From NCBI RefSeq assembly GCF_014926585.1, contig NZ_CP045422.1, positions 930,001-994,000 on the forward strand: 64,000 nucleotides of DNA, given 5' to 3'. The notes beneath the pieces are model-generated. The model was given only the letters and a program-made list of their open reading frames with translations, was not told the origin of the DNA and made no database searches. This DNA is from Devosia beringensis (GTDB taxonomy: Bacteria; Pseudomonadota; Alphaproteobacteria; Rhizobiales; Devosiaceae). Positions 8,969 to 17,236 of the stretch are shown here, piece after piece. The position numbers were made by a program, and so were the translations under genes. How positions within the stretch are numbered: the first letter of the stretch is position 1; each line of letters begins with the position of its first letter.

Positions 8969-9433
8969 TTACGCGTCGCTGGAAAAAGTCGACTTAAGGC
9001 GCAACGGAACCTCCGCCATCTCGGGCAGCATGTCGGCCTGAGGCACGACCAGATCAGCCAAAACATACCGATCCGATGCGTCCAGAAAGGCTTGGGTCGC
9101 GGCGGCGAGCACTTTGGGCAGGCGGCAGCGTTCGACGATGGTGCACTGCTCCCCTCGCATGCAGCCGACCACGGCAAAGTCAGGCTCGGTCGCGCGCAGC
9201 ACGTCCCCAATGCTGATATCCTTTGCTGACCTTGCCAGCACGAGCCCACCGTTGCGGCCTCGGCTTGGCCGGATGAAGCCGGCTTTGGCAAGATGGAGGG
9301 CCACCTTCATCAGATGATGACGCGATATCCCATAAGCCCCCGATGCCTCGGCGATGGTGACGCGCCGCTCTGGCTGCTCGGCCAGCAGCAGCAGTAGCCG
9401 CAAGGAATAGTCGGTAAACTGGGTGAGACGCAT
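8969..9433 (-). CDS. nsrR: Rrf2-family nitric-oxide-sensing repressor, NsrR type
   Basis: A 154-residue Rrf2 protein starting MRLTQFTDYSLR. The winged helix occupies residues 1-80 with the NsrR-like stretch YGISRHHLMKVA; three cysteines, Cys91, Cys97 and Cys103 (CMRGEQCTIVERC), match the iron-sulfur cluster ligands of NsrR. NsrR loses its cluster to NO and releases its operators. A perfect NsrR-type palindrome lies 1.3 kb away (10708-10730), which strongly supports the name. Start at ATG 9433 with GGAGC upstream. The downstream denitrification genes give a biological setting. IscR-like alternatives are less likely given the operator. Confidence 0.88.
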   Translation of the reverse strand: MRLTQFTDYSLRLLLLLAEQPERRVTIAEASGAYGISRHHLMKVALHLAKAGFIRPSRGRNGGLVLARSAKDISIGDVLRATEPDFAVVGCMRGEQCTIVERCRLPKVLAAATQAFLDASDRYVLADLVVPQADMLPEMAEVPLRLKSTFSSDA

Positions 9434-9482
9434 TTGGCTGCTCCATCTGGATGGGCTCCCCTTGGCGGGGAGCCCACATGGG

Positions 9483-10673
9483 CTAGGGCTGAACCACGGC
9501 GGCGGGACTGCCATGCGGATGTTCGGCATTGGGCAGATGCGTCAGCAGTTCCCCATCCGCAGCGGGTACTGAGAGAGCGGCGTCATAGTCGTAGAACACG
9601 GCATGCAGGCCCCAGTAGCTGCCGGCAATGATCACCATGGCAGCGACAATGCCGGCGGGTACGCTCCCAACCGCGGGCACCAGTCCACGAAGTCTGAAAC
9701 CAGATGGCGAGGGGTCGGCGGCGATCAGAAACAGGGTGCCCATGATCAGAGCGTGCCCCACGAGGTCAATGCGCCCAAAGGGATAGACGGCGGTGGTGAA
9801 AATGATCAGCAGGGCAATGGCGGACAGGCGACGGATAAGGGGCGTCCACAGCAGGCCAAAGCCCATGGTGAACTCAGCGACCCCGGCCATGGGAATAAAG
9901 GCGTCGCGGGACATGCCAAAAGTCAGGAAGGGGCGCTCGTCGACCAGAGGATAAAACCACTCTGCATAGGCAAATTTCTCAAGGCTCGACCACATCAGGG
10001 CAATGGCCACACCCCAGCGCAAGACGGTAAAGCGATGCTTGTACCATCTGCTGGTCGGATCGGATGCAAGGACGAGGAAACCGGCGACGCCGACACCCAG
10101 CGCCAGATAGTCGAGCAGATGGAAAAAGTCATAGTCGCGCAGGGCGATGGCCCAAAGCCCGATGATCCCTGCTGCTGCCAAGGGCATGGTGCGGCGGGAA
10201 AATACCAAAAGGGCAATCAGCAATTGCAGCCAGGACACCCATTCGTTGGGGGTCTGCAGATCGGGGGTCAGATAAACGCCGCCGACAGCGAAAATGGCGA
10301 CGAAAAAACCGCCGATGATGGCGCGCATGAAATCGTCGGACCGCGCCCAGAGCGGGCCGCTGAAGCGGTCAAGCGCCCCGGTGACACTGACGCCGACGCG
10401 CCCCTGCTCGGCCAGGACGGTCGCGGCGAAAAAGGCCACCACCAGGATCAGACCAAGCCAGAACCAGCCATTGGTAAGAGTGTCTGTGAGCGGTGCGGGG
10501 GCGGCGCCGACCACATAGGGGGCAAACCATTTCACATGGGCCTGGGCGGGCATCGTCACCATCAGGCTGGCCAGCGACAGGGTCGAAAACCCTAGGACCA
10601 GCCTTGGCCAGATCGCCGGCCCTCTATTGCGTTCATAGAGGCATTTCGGAAGAATCGTCACGTTGAGCTCCAT
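9483..10673 (-). CDS. Multi-pass membrane protein, DoxX-like, NsrR-regulated
   Basis: About 396 residues with roughly ten hydrophobic helices. An early helix (about 28-45) ends in PAQAHVKWF, which may be a signal peptide or a first membrane span; the C-terminal half resembles DoxX-like membrane proteins. The tail contains a short HPHG segment. ATG 10673 is chosen as start; an earlier in-frame ATG at 10727 would lie inside the NsrR operator. The operator position predicts induction by NO. No enzymatic function can be assigned; a role in NO defence or membrane redox is inference. Confidence 0.6.
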   Translation of the reverse strand: MELNVTILPKCLYERNRGPAIWPRLVLGFSTLSLASLMVTMPAQAHVKWFAPYVVGAAPAPLTDTLTNGWFWLGLILVVAFFAATVLAEQGRVGVSVTGALDRFSGPLWARSDDFMRAIIGGFFVAIFAVGGVYLTPDLQTPNEWVSWLQLLIALLVFSRRTMPLAAAGIIGLWAIALRDYDFFHLLDYLALGVGVAGFLVLASDPTSRWYKHRFTVLRWGVAIALMWSSLEKFAYAEWFYPLVDERPFLTFGMSRDAFIPMAGVAEFTMGFGLLWTPLIRRLSAIALLIIFTTAVYPFGRIDLVGHALIMGTLFLIAADPSPSGFRLRGLVPAVGSVPAGIVAAMVIIAGSYWGLHAVFYDYDAALSVPAADGELLTHLPNAEHPHGSPAAVVQP

Positions 10674-10707
10674 CGCTGCTGCGTGGATTGCAGTTGATGG
10701 AGTTATA

Positions 10708-10730
10708 AAGATGCATTTCAGATGCATCTT
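10708..10730. promoter_or_regulatory. NsrR operator
   Basis: AAGATGCAT, five spacer bases, then ATGCATCTT: two perfect 9-bp arms, an excellent match to the published NsrR consensus (AAGATGYATTT followed by its complement). It lies between the divergent starts at 10673 (minus) and 10796 (plus), so it can control both. Confidence 0.9.
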
Positions 10731-10795
10731 TGATTTGGATCAAGTCCCTGATCGCCGCGTAGCTTCATGGTCCTCTCAGAAAAGGGGATCACTTC

Positions 10796-11251
10796 ATGGA
10801 TTTACTCAAATGGGGCACCGCCGTCGTGTTGGCGGGCGCGTTTGCCGGCGCCCTTGTGGTGCGCGACCAACCCGCAAGCGCGATATCAACGCTAGCCTTG
10901 CCCATCGTCTGCAGCAGTGCAGACGCTGATCATGGAGCCGTTTCGATGCAGGGGCATATCGACATGATGGCAGCAATGGCGGACGCGGGTCATGCGGCAT
11001 TGCTCCAGACCATGGAGCCCATGCACTCCGACATGATGAAAGGGATGACAGCGGTCGAATTCCAGACCGCCTTTATCTGCAGCATGATCCCCCATCACCA
11101 GGGTGCGGTGGAAATGGCGCAGGTGGCTCAAGAATTCGCCACCGATCCATGGATAAAGATGTTTGCCCAAGAGATCATCACCGACCAACAGGTCGAAATC
11201 TCCCAGATGCACGCCTGGTTGGCCCGCTTGCCCTTGCAGACTCCGGACTGA
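10796..11251 (+). CDS. DUF305 secreted or membrane-anchored protein
   Basis: A 151-residue protein with an N-terminal hydrophobic segment (residues 5-30) and a DUF305 four-helix domain carrying the hallmark MIPHHQGAVEMA (His100, His101) plus many Met and His residues (MHSDMMKGM). Such proteins are often associated with copper or other metals in the periplasm. Start ATG 10796 with a GGGGAT upstream. It diverges from the DoxX-like gene with the NsrR operator between them, so it is likely derepressed by NO. Confidence 0.8.
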   Translation: MDLLKWGTAVVLAGAFAGALVVRDQPASAISTLALPIVCSSADADHGAVSMQGHIDMMAAMADAGHAALLQTMEPMHSDMMKGMTAVEFQTAFICSMIPHHQGAVEMAQVAQEFATDPWIKMFAQEIITDQQVEISQMHAWLARLPLQTPD

Positions 11252-11417
11252 CACGAGCCGCCAGTATACCTGGTCGTCGGACCAGTTTTTGTCCACGTTC
11301 TCGGTTGACTGACGGGAACGGCAATTTTCGGGTGGTCGCTCTGGCGGTCTGAACGGCCGGGATGGGGTCGACTGCTGCCGGACAGGAACGCGCCCCGTAC
11401 GGTCGTGGGTCGGTGGC
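11252..11417. other. Gap with no recognisable gene
   Basis: Nothing beyond random frames is seen between the DUF305 gene and the SLC13 relic. Confidence 0.4.
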
Positions 11418-11541
11418 TCACAGCGGCCAGACGATCAGCAGCAGCGGGATACTGACCCCCACCACCAGTATTTCAAGCGGCAGACCCAGCTTCCAGTAGT
11501 CGCCAAAGCCAAATCCGCCTGGCCCGAGAATCAGGGTGTTG
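11418..11541 (-). pseudogene. C-terminal relic of an SLC13-family anion transporter
   Basis: On the minus strand a frame ending at 11418 reads NTLILGPGGFGFGDYWKLGL and on to a final VWPL-stop, the characteristic last 40 residues of SLC13/DASS-type sodium-anion transporters. Everything upstream of this tail is missing: the sequence passes straight into a restriction-enzyme fragment in another frame. It cannot make a working transporter. Confidence 0.75.
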
Positions 11542-11748
11542 TTCTTCGGCGGTCACACGGTGGCAGTAGTCGGGATTGGTGCTGGTCTTGACCTGATTGA
11601 TCAGGTCGCGAACCAGCGCGTGCTCCTGGGTGGCGCAGAACACCAGCGTCTTCTGGCGCTGGTCGATCTGGTTCATGAATTCGCGGACGCGGGCCAGCTC
11701 GCGGTCGGCGATGATGATGCGATTGTTGAAATCGCCCTCTTCGAAGCT
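11542..11748 (-). pseudogene. Internal relic of a type I restriction enzyme R subunit (HsdR)
   Basis: About 69 residues on the minus strand match the helicase part of HsdR: DFNNRIIIADRELARVREFM, then QREKT-like QRQKTLVFCATQEHALVRDL and QVKTSTNPDYCHRVTAEE. Neither the nuclease nor the rest of the motor is present and the frame runs into the SLC13 tail. The relic implies that a type I restriction locus once stood here or was carried in on a mobile segment. Confidence 0.78.
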
Positions 11749-12076
11749 GTCACAGCAATTCGTGGGAGACAGACTTCGAGCCGTATGTAACCTGCAGGAC
11801 CCACGATGCAGGCTCAAGGAGCATAACACTGAGTGATTTTCGTCGAACGCAATCGCAGCTTCAGAGCCTCCGAAACGTATTGCGGGGATTTACGCGATGC
11901 CGCCAAATCTCGACGATGACAATCAGACTGCTCAGCGCCTCAAATCATCCGCTCAGTTCGCCACTTTGACTTCCTAAAAGCAGTCGGTCCGCTCAAGTTC
12001 AGGCAATGGCGATAACGGGGAGTTGCAGACAGGCAGCTTTCGGTGAAAAAGCTAGGAAGCTGCCAATCTGAACCGC
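11749..12076. other. Gap upstream of the relics
   Basis: No gene, RNA or clear repeat recognised; likely further decayed sequence of the same degenerated island. Confidence 0.4.
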
Positions 12077-12403
12077 TCAATCCAAGTCGGCATCTACTTT
12101 CGTGATCAGGCCTTTGTCGTCGGTCGACAAATTGAGCACGCCGGTCTCATGACCGAAATCGCCGGTAAAATCGACATGCACCAGGGCACGGTGATCACCG
12201 GTCCTTTCGACGGAGAGGACTTTGGTGGACGTGTGGTAGCCGACGAAGAATTGCTCGAGATAGCGGCGGACGCCGGCCGTGCCTGCGAACGTGTCGCCAA
12301 CGGACACGTCATCGATGACGGCGTCGGTGGCAAACAGGGTCAGGGCCGTCTCGACGTCGAAAGCATTGGTCGCCGCGATGAGGCGGGTGATGAGGTCTTG
12401 CAT
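12077..12403 (-). CDS. NTF2-like (SnoaL-type) small protein
   Basis: A 108-residue protein with the cone-shaped NTF2-like fold signature: ITRLIAATNAFDVETALTLF followed by FATDAVIDDVSVGDTFAG and a later hydrophobic sheet (ALVHVDFTGDF). Such proteins are small isomerase/lyase-like or ligand-binding domains. Start ATG 12403 with an AGGAG upstream. It lies 20 bases after the stop of the SDR gene at 12424-13167 and is probably its cotranscribed partner. The reaction is unknown. Confidence 0.75.
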   Translation of the reverse strand: MQDLITRLIAATNAFDVETALTLFATDAVIDDVSVGDTFAGTAGVRRYLEQFFVGYHTSTKVLSVERTGDHRALVHVDFTGDFGHETGVLNLSTDDKGLITKVDADLD

Positions 12404-12423
12404 GCTGGTCTCCTGTTTCCGGG

Positions 12424-13167
12424 TCAAATGAGGTAGCCGCCTGAGACTTCGATCGACTGGGCATTGATCCAGCCATTGGCGTCAGACAGCAGGCTGGCCA
12501 CGACCCTGCCCACATCGTCAGCTTCCCCGACGCGGCCCAGCGCCGTCTGGCCCGCCAGCATGGCCTCGAATTCGTCATTGAGGCCGCCACCCAGCTCGGT
12601 GCGGATGGCGCCCGGGGCAATCGAATTGGCCCGAATGCGACGGGTACCGAATTCCTTGGCCATGTAGCGGGTGAGGACCTCGAGCCCACCCTTGAACGCG
12701 GCATAGGGCGCCACGCCGGCCGTGGCGACGCGACTGGTGGCGCTGGCCATGTTGAGAATATGGCCGCCATCGGCCATCAGCGGCAGCAGCGCCTGGGTGA
12801 GGAAGAACGGCCCCTTCAGATGCACGTTGAACAGACCATCGAATTGTTCCTCTGTAACCACGGGAATTGGCGCGTAGAGCCCGTAGCCGGCATTGTTGAC
12901 GAGAGCATCAAAGTCGGCGCGCTGCCACTTGCTCAGTAAGGTGCTGGCGACGGCATCGCGGAAGGGCGCAAAGGAGGCGCTTACCCCCACGTCGAGCTGC
13001 AGCGCAACTGCCTGACCGCCAGTCTCCTCGATGCTCAGGACGACACGTCGTGCTGCTTCCGGGTTCTGGTTATAGGTCAGGATCACACCCATACCCGCCT
13101 GCGCGCAGGCCTTGGCGGCGCTGGCGCCGATACCGCGACTGCCCCCTGTAATGATAACGATGTCCAT
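12424..13167 (-). CDS. Short-chain dehydrogenase/reductase (SDR)
   Basis: A 247-residue SDR. The nucleotide-binding TGGSRGIG lies at 7-14, the NNAG motif (VNNAGYGLYAP) near residue 90, and the catalytic Ser and YxxxK as YAAFKGG near residue 154. It ends in the usual INAQSIEVSGG. Substrate unknown. The promoter region carries the same GGAATAGGCAA motif (13246-13265) found in front of the other oxidoreductases in this stretch, so one of the two AraC proteins here probably activates it. Confidence 0.88.
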   Translation of the reverse strand: MDIVIITGGSRGIGASAAKACAQAGMGVILTYNQNPEAARRVVLSIEETGGQAVALQLDVGVSASFAPFRDAVASTLLSKWQRADFDALVNNAGYGLYAPIPVVTEEQFDGLFNVHLKGPFFLTQALLPLMADGGHILNMASATSRVATAGVAPYAAFKGGLEVLTRYMAKEFGTRRIRANSIAPGAIRTELGGGLNDEFEAMLAGQTALGRVGEADDVGRVVASLLSDANGWINAQSIEVSGGYLI

Positions 13168-13245
13168 CTGCTTCTCCTGTGGTTGTCCGTGGGGACAGCA
13201 ATAGGGAAGTGAGCAGAAGACCGCTCATCCGATACTGGCTGGAAA

Positions 13246-13265
13246 TTGCCTATTCCTGCTTTGCT
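13246..13265 (-). promoter_or_regulatory. Shared AraC-type motif, copy A
   Basis: Reading toward the SDR start at 13167: AGCAAAGCAGGAATAGGCAA. The core GGAATAGGCAA matches copies in front of three other oxidoreductase genes (14161-14180, 16065-16083, 18092-18110). It is 79 bases upstream of the start. Confidence 0.6.
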
Positions 13266-13305
13266 TACATTTGGCCCGCCGGCGTGATGCCGGCAGGCCC
13301 GGCGA

Positions 13306-14055
13306 TCAGTAGCCGTTGCCGCGGATGCCGCCGCTGGCGCGGATCGACTCGCCGGTGATCCAGCCGGCATCGTCGGATGCCAGGAAGACGGCCAGCGGCG
13401 CGATGTCCTCTGGATGACCCATGCGGCGGAGTGGCGTGCCGGCAATGGTGTTCTCCAGCAATGCGCCAACAAACTGCGGCGCGGTGGCCGGTGTGAGCGT
13501 CGCGCCGGGCAGGATGGAGTTGACCCGGATCTTGCGTGGCCCCAGCTCGCGGGCCAGTGCAAAGGTCACGGTGTCAACGGCGCCCTTGGTGGCCGAGTAG
13601 ACACTGGTGCCGACCTCGGGATCGGTGCTCAGGATCGAGCTGATATTGATGATGCTGCCACCTTCATCCATCAGCTTGATGGCCTCGCGGATGGCGAGGA
13701 AATAGCCGAGCAGATTGACATTGAATTGCCGGTGAAAGGCCTCTTCGGTGAGGTCGGCGACCATTTCGAAGGCGGCAATGCCGGCATTGTTGACCAGAAT
13801 GTCGACCTTGCCGAACTCGGCCTTCACCGTGTCGAACAGCCGGATCACGTCCACCGCCTGGCTCATGTCGGCCTGCACGGCGATCGCGGTGCCGCCCGCC
13901 GCCGTAATCGCGTCCACGACGGCCTTGGCGCCCGATGGGCTCGTGGCATAGTTGACGACCACCGTCGCCCCGGCCGCGCCGAGACCCTTGGCAATACCGG
14001 CGCCAATGCCGCTCGATGCGCCGGTGACGACGGCGATCTTTCCGCTCAATTTCAT
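13306..14055 (-). CDS. Short-chain dehydrogenase/reductase (SDR), paralog 1
   Basis: A 249-residue SDR with TGASSGIGAG at 12-21, NNAGIAAFEM around 88, and catalytic YSATKGA around 153. It is a close paralog of the SDR at 17237-17989: both begin MKLSGK and share long stretches such as VNSILPG and GGSIIN. ATG 14055 is the start. It diverges from an AraC gene (14217), and the 160-base gap holds a tandem motif, so the neighbour is its likely activator. Natural substrate unknown. Confidence 0.9.
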   Translation of the reverse strand: MKLSGKIAVVTGASSGIGAGIAKGLGAAGATVVVNYATSPSGAKAVVDAITAAGGTAIAVQADMSQAVDVIRLFDTVKAEFGKVDILVNNAGIAAFEMVADLTEEAFHRQFNVNLLGYFLAIREAIKLMDEGGSIINISSILSTDPEVGTSVYSATKGAVDTVTFALARELGPRKIRVNSILPGATLTPATAPQFVGALLENTIAGTPLRRMGHPEDIAPLAVFLASDDAGWITGESIRASGGIRGNGY

Positions 14056-14140
14056 AAAACAATCCTTGCTGGCGACAGGCAGTGCCCGGCGGGCCCTGCT
14101 GCATCGCCGCCCGGATGTGGACATGGCGGGTCCGGGCGCG

Positions 14141-14180
14141 TGCCCATTTCTCGCGATTGCTTGCCTATTCTTCTCATCGC
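14141..14180 (-). promoter_or_regulatory. Shared AraC-type motif, copy B (tandem)
   Basis: Toward the SDR at 13306-14055 the core reads GCGATGAGAAGAATAGGCAA (14161-14180). A second, related half lies exactly 21 bases away (TGCCCATTTCTCGCGAT on the plus strand from 14141), the helical-turn spacing expected for AraC-family direct repeats. Confidence 0.65.
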
Positions 14181-14216
14181 CTTGTGCTGGACCGGCCGGG
14201 GTGTCATATCGAGGGC

Positions 14217-15125
14217 ATGGAACAGGCACTCGACGAACTGCGCGGCATCGTCATGCGCGCCGGCAATAAATGGACTGAGACGGGTATTCCGCGGGTCGAG
14301 ATGGTGCGGGGCGAGGCCTGCTCGGATCAGGTTTATCAGCCGATGCTGCACCTGGTGCTGCAGGGCAAGAAGATCCTCTCGGTGGGTGACCAGATCCTGC
14401 AGTTCGAGCCGGCCACCTATTTCGTCGTGCCGGTGGACGTGCCGGCCATCGGCCAGCTGTGCTTTGACCGGCCCGACAGCCTCTATCTGGCGCTTAGCCT
14501 GACGCTGGACCCCACCATCGTCGCCGCCATGCTGCTCGAGCATGACAATGGCCCCAGCGCGGCCGTGTCGTCATTTTCCGTCTCGGCCGCCAGCGACGAG
14601 CTGATCGACGCCTGCCTGCGCATGCTGCGCCTGGTCGACCGGCCCGATGAAATCGCCATGCTGGCGCCGATGATCGAGCGCGAAATCCTGTTTCGCGTGC
14701 TGCAGGGGCCGCAGGGCGACGTGCTGCGCCAGATCGGCCGGGCCGACAGCCGGCTCTCCCAGGTGCGCAAAGCGATCGACTGGATTCGGGTGCATTACAC
14801 CGAACCCTTCCGCGTCGAGCCGCTCGCCGCCATGTCGGGCATGAGTGTCGCGGCCTTCTATCGCCACTTCCGGGCGGTCACCGCGATGACGCCGATCCAG
14901 TATCAGAAAAAGCTGCGTCTGCTCAAAGCCCGGCGCATCCTGCTGTTCGAGCCGCGCGATGCGGTCGCGGTGGCCTTTTCGGTCGGTTACGAGAGCGCAT
15001 CGCAGTTCAGCCGGGAATATGCCCGCATGTATGGCCTGCCGCCGGTGCGCGACGTGGCCCGTTTCCGCACGCCCAACGCCAGGGGCGGCAGTTCCGTGGA
15101 CCTGTCCGGGCAGGCCACCGCATAA
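14217..15125 (+). CDS. AraC-family activator (AraC_N type), paralog 1
   Basis: A 302-residue regulator: an AraC_N-type cupin-like N-terminal domain (ETGIPRVEMVRGEA, then YQPMLHLVLQGKK) and a C-terminal pair of helix-turn-helices from about residue 190 (EPLAAMSGMSVAAFYRHFRA, FSVGYESASQFSREYARMYG). ATG 14217 is preferred although its GAGG is only a few bases away. It is divergent from an SDR gene and is the probable regulator of the shared motif. Proteins of this subfamily often sense aldehydes or other electrophiles; that is family knowledge, not seen here. Confidence 0.88.
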   Translation: MEQALDELRGIVMRAGNKWTETGIPRVEMVRGEACSDQVYQPMLHLVLQGKKILSVGDQILQFEPATYFVVPVDVPAIGQLCFDRPDSLYLALSLTLDPTIVAAMLLEHDNGPSAAVSSFSVSAASDELIDACLRMLRLVDRPDEIAMLAPMIEREILFRVLQGPQGDVLRQIGRADSRLSQVRKAIDWIRVHYTEPFRVEPLAAMSGMSVAAFYRHFRAVTAMTPIQYQKKLRLLKARRILLFEPRDAVAVAFSVGYESASQFSREYARMYGLPPVRDVARFRTPNARGGSSVDLSGQATA

Positions 15126-15139
15126 GATTGACCCTGGGA

Positions 15140-16027
15140 TCAGGCGGCCCGGAAAGCCTGCGTGGTTTTTGCCAGGTCCTTTGAGGGCGGCAGGCCGAAG
15201 AGGCGCGCATATTCGCGGCTGAACTGGTTGGGGCTTTCATAACCGACGAGGAAAGCCACGGACGTGGCATTGCCCTGGCCGCCGAGCAGCAGCGAACGGG
15301 CATGCAGCAGGCGGACGCGCTTCTGGTATTGCAGCGGGCTGAGGGCCGTCACCGCCTTGAAGTGGCGGTGAAAGGCCGAAACGCTCAAGGCGACCATATC
15401 GGCCAGCTCTTCCATCCGGATCGGCGTGGCGAAGTTGCGCCGGATCCAGGCGATGGCGACGCTGATCCGGGACAGGGCCGTGTCCGGCGTCGCAATATCG
15501 CGCAGCATCCAGCCCTGCGGCCCCTGCAGCACGCGGAACAGGATTTCCCGCTCATAGGCCGGCGCGAGCGCGGCGATTTCGTCGGGGCGGTCCAGCAGCC
15601 GCATCATCCGCAGCCAGGCGTCGAGCAGTTCCGGCGTCACCGGTGCCACCGAAAACCCTGAATCGAACAATTGCCCGCCCAGGGGCTTGGGGAGTTCAGC
15701 CAGAAGGTTGGCAATGATAGTCGGCTCGAGCGCGAGCTTGACCGCCAGATAGGGTTGCCCATCGCTCGACGGGTGGATGGCGCCGGCGGCCGGCAGGTCG
15801 ACAGACATGACGAAATAGGTCGCCGGATCATAGTCGAAGGTCTTCTCACCCACGGTCATGGTTTTGCTGCCGGTCAGGATCAGGTTGATCATCGGCTCGT
15901 AGACGGCGGACAGCTGATGCTCGGGCACCTCGCCCTGCACCATGGCGACGCGCGGAATGCCGGTTTCGGTGATGCGGTTCTCCGCCCGGGCGGCCAGTTT
16001 TCGCAATTCTTGTAGTTGCTGTTCCAT
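15140..16027 (-). CDS. AraC-family activator (AraC_N type), paralog 2
   Basis: A 295-residue paralog of the regulator at 14217-15125, sharing ETGIPRVAMVQGE, the FRVLQGPQG linker and the double helix-turn-helix (MVALSVSAFHRHFKAVTALS, VGYESPNQFSREYARLFG). The two genes converge and are separated by 14 bases. It diverges from a saccharopine-dehydrogenase-like gene (16182), with a copy of the shared motif between them. Duplication of a regulator plus target module is the simplest history. Confidence 0.88.
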   Translation of the reverse strand: MEQQLQELRKLAARAENRITETGIPRVAMVQGEVPEHQLSAVYEPMINLILTGSKTMTVGEKTFDYDPATYFVMSVDLPAAGAIHPSSDGQPYLAVKLALEPTIIANLLAELPKPLGGQLFDSGFSVAPVTPELLDAWLRMMRLLDRPDEIAALAPAYEREILFRVLQGPQGWMLRDIATPDTALSRISVAIAWIRRNFATPIRMEELADMVALSVSAFHRHFKAVTALSPLQYQKRVRLLHARSLLLGGQGNATSVAFLVGYESPNQFSREYARLFGLPPSKDLAKTTQAFRAA

Positions 16028-16064
16028 GGCCGGACTGTGTCAGAGCCGGCGCGGCACCGCAAGC

Positions 16065-16091
16065 GCGGAGCAGGATCAGGCAAGCAATGCG
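16065..16091 (+). promoter_or_regulatory. Shared AraC-type motif, copy D
   Basis: Reading toward the gene at 16182: GCGGAGCAGGATCAGGCAA, continuing GCAATGC. The same continuation (GGCAAGCAATCGCGAG) appears in copy B, so the extended half-site is conserved as well. It lies about 90 bases before the start. Confidence 0.6.
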
Positions 16092-16181
16092 GAGAAACGG
16101 GTGAGTGCGCGACGTGGCGGGGGCCTAGGTTCAGCCCCCAGCACGACCATCTCGATGGTCCTTCTAAGGAAACCACCTGCC

Positions 16182-17165
16182 ATGACAAAACTGATGCTCT
16201 ACGGGGCGACCGGCTATACCGGTCGCCTGATCGCCGCGGCGGCCAAGGCGGCCGGAACGCCGCTTATTCTGGCCGGGCGCAGCCAGGCGCCGCTGGCCCA
16301 GCTCGCCACCGAACTCGGTCTCGCCTATCGCGTGTTCGGCCTCGATGACCCGACGGCTATTGACGCGGCCCTGGTCGATGTCGACGTGATCATCAACGCC
16401 GCGGGGCCATTTATGCGCACCGCATCGGCCCTGATGCAGTCAGCCATCCGCAGTCACGTCCATTATATCGACGTCGCCGCCGAACTCGACAGCTACCTGC
16501 TGGCCGAAACCTTGGACGAGCAGGCCAAGGCCGCCGGTGTCATGCTGATGCCGGGCGGTGGCGGCAGTGTCGCCATGCTGGGGAGCCTCGCTGCCCATGC
16601 TGTGGCGCGGGTGACCGGGGCCAGCCGCATTCGCACCGTCCTGCATGTCAGGGGCGGCATGTCGCGCGGCTCGGCGATCAGCGCCACCGAGAATGTCACC
16701 ACCGGCACCTTGGTCGTCGAGAATGGCCAGCTGGTCGGCCTTTCAACCGGTGCGATCCAGCAATTCGACTTCAGCCACGGCCCGGTCGACAGCTTTGCCG
16801 TGACCTTGCCCGATCTCATCACCATTGGACGGTCAACGGGCGTCGCCAATATCGAGACCTTCGTGCATGTGACGGGGGGCGGTTTCCCACAGGGCGACCT
16901 GGCCGCGCTCCCCGATGGGCCGACCGAGGATGAACGCCTGGCCAACCGCTATCAGGCGGCGATCGAGGTCACCGCTGCCGATGGACAAATCGTGCGGTCG
17001 CGGCTCGACACCGTGAACGGCTACAGCTTTGCCGCCATGGCGGCCGCCGAAGCCGGGCGACGGGCGCTGGGCGGCGCGGTCCGTCCGGGGTTCCAGACCC
17101 CGGTAGAGGTCTTCGGCAGCGACTTTGCCCTCAGCATTGGCGATACGACGATCGTCGATCTCTGA
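16182..17165 (+). CDS. Saccharopine dehydrogenase-like NAD(P)-binding oxidoreductase
   Basis: A 327-residue protein with an N-terminal Rossmann motif YGATGYTGRL (residues 6-15) and the family segment INAAGPFMRTASALMQSAI, followed by HVHYIDVAAE. These match the saccharopine-dehydrogenase NADP-binding family (often enoyl- or trans-acting reductases of unknown substrate in bacteria). The start ATG 16182 has AAGGAA about 10 bases upstream. It is divergent from the AraC paralog 2, its likely regulator. Confidence 0.85.
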   Translation: MTKLMLYGATGYTGRLIAAAAKAAGTPLILAGRSQAPLAQLATELGLAYRVFGLDDPTAIDAALVDVDVIINAAGPFMRTASALMQSAIRSHVHYIDVAAELDSYLLAETLDEQAKAAGVMLMPGGGGSVAMLGSLAAHAVARVTGASRIRTVLHVRGGMSRGSAISATENVTTGTLVVENGQLVGLSTGAIQQFDFSHGPVDSFAVTLPDLITIGRSTGVANIETFVHVTGGGFPQGDLAALPDGPTEDERLANRYQAAIEVTAADGQIVRSRLDTVNGYSFAAMAAAEAGRRALGGAVRPGFQTPVEVFGSDFALSIGDTTIVDL

Positions 17166-17236
17166 TCTGGCTGACAGCATTGGACTGCGCCCGGGTATTG
17201 CTCCGGGCGCAGTCCTTCGACAGAAGTGGTTGCCGT

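Noticed and set aside
8734-9291. Second frame overlapping the NsrR gene
   Set aside because: Overlaps the NsrR coding region in another frame and shows no conserved pattern in the part beyond it.
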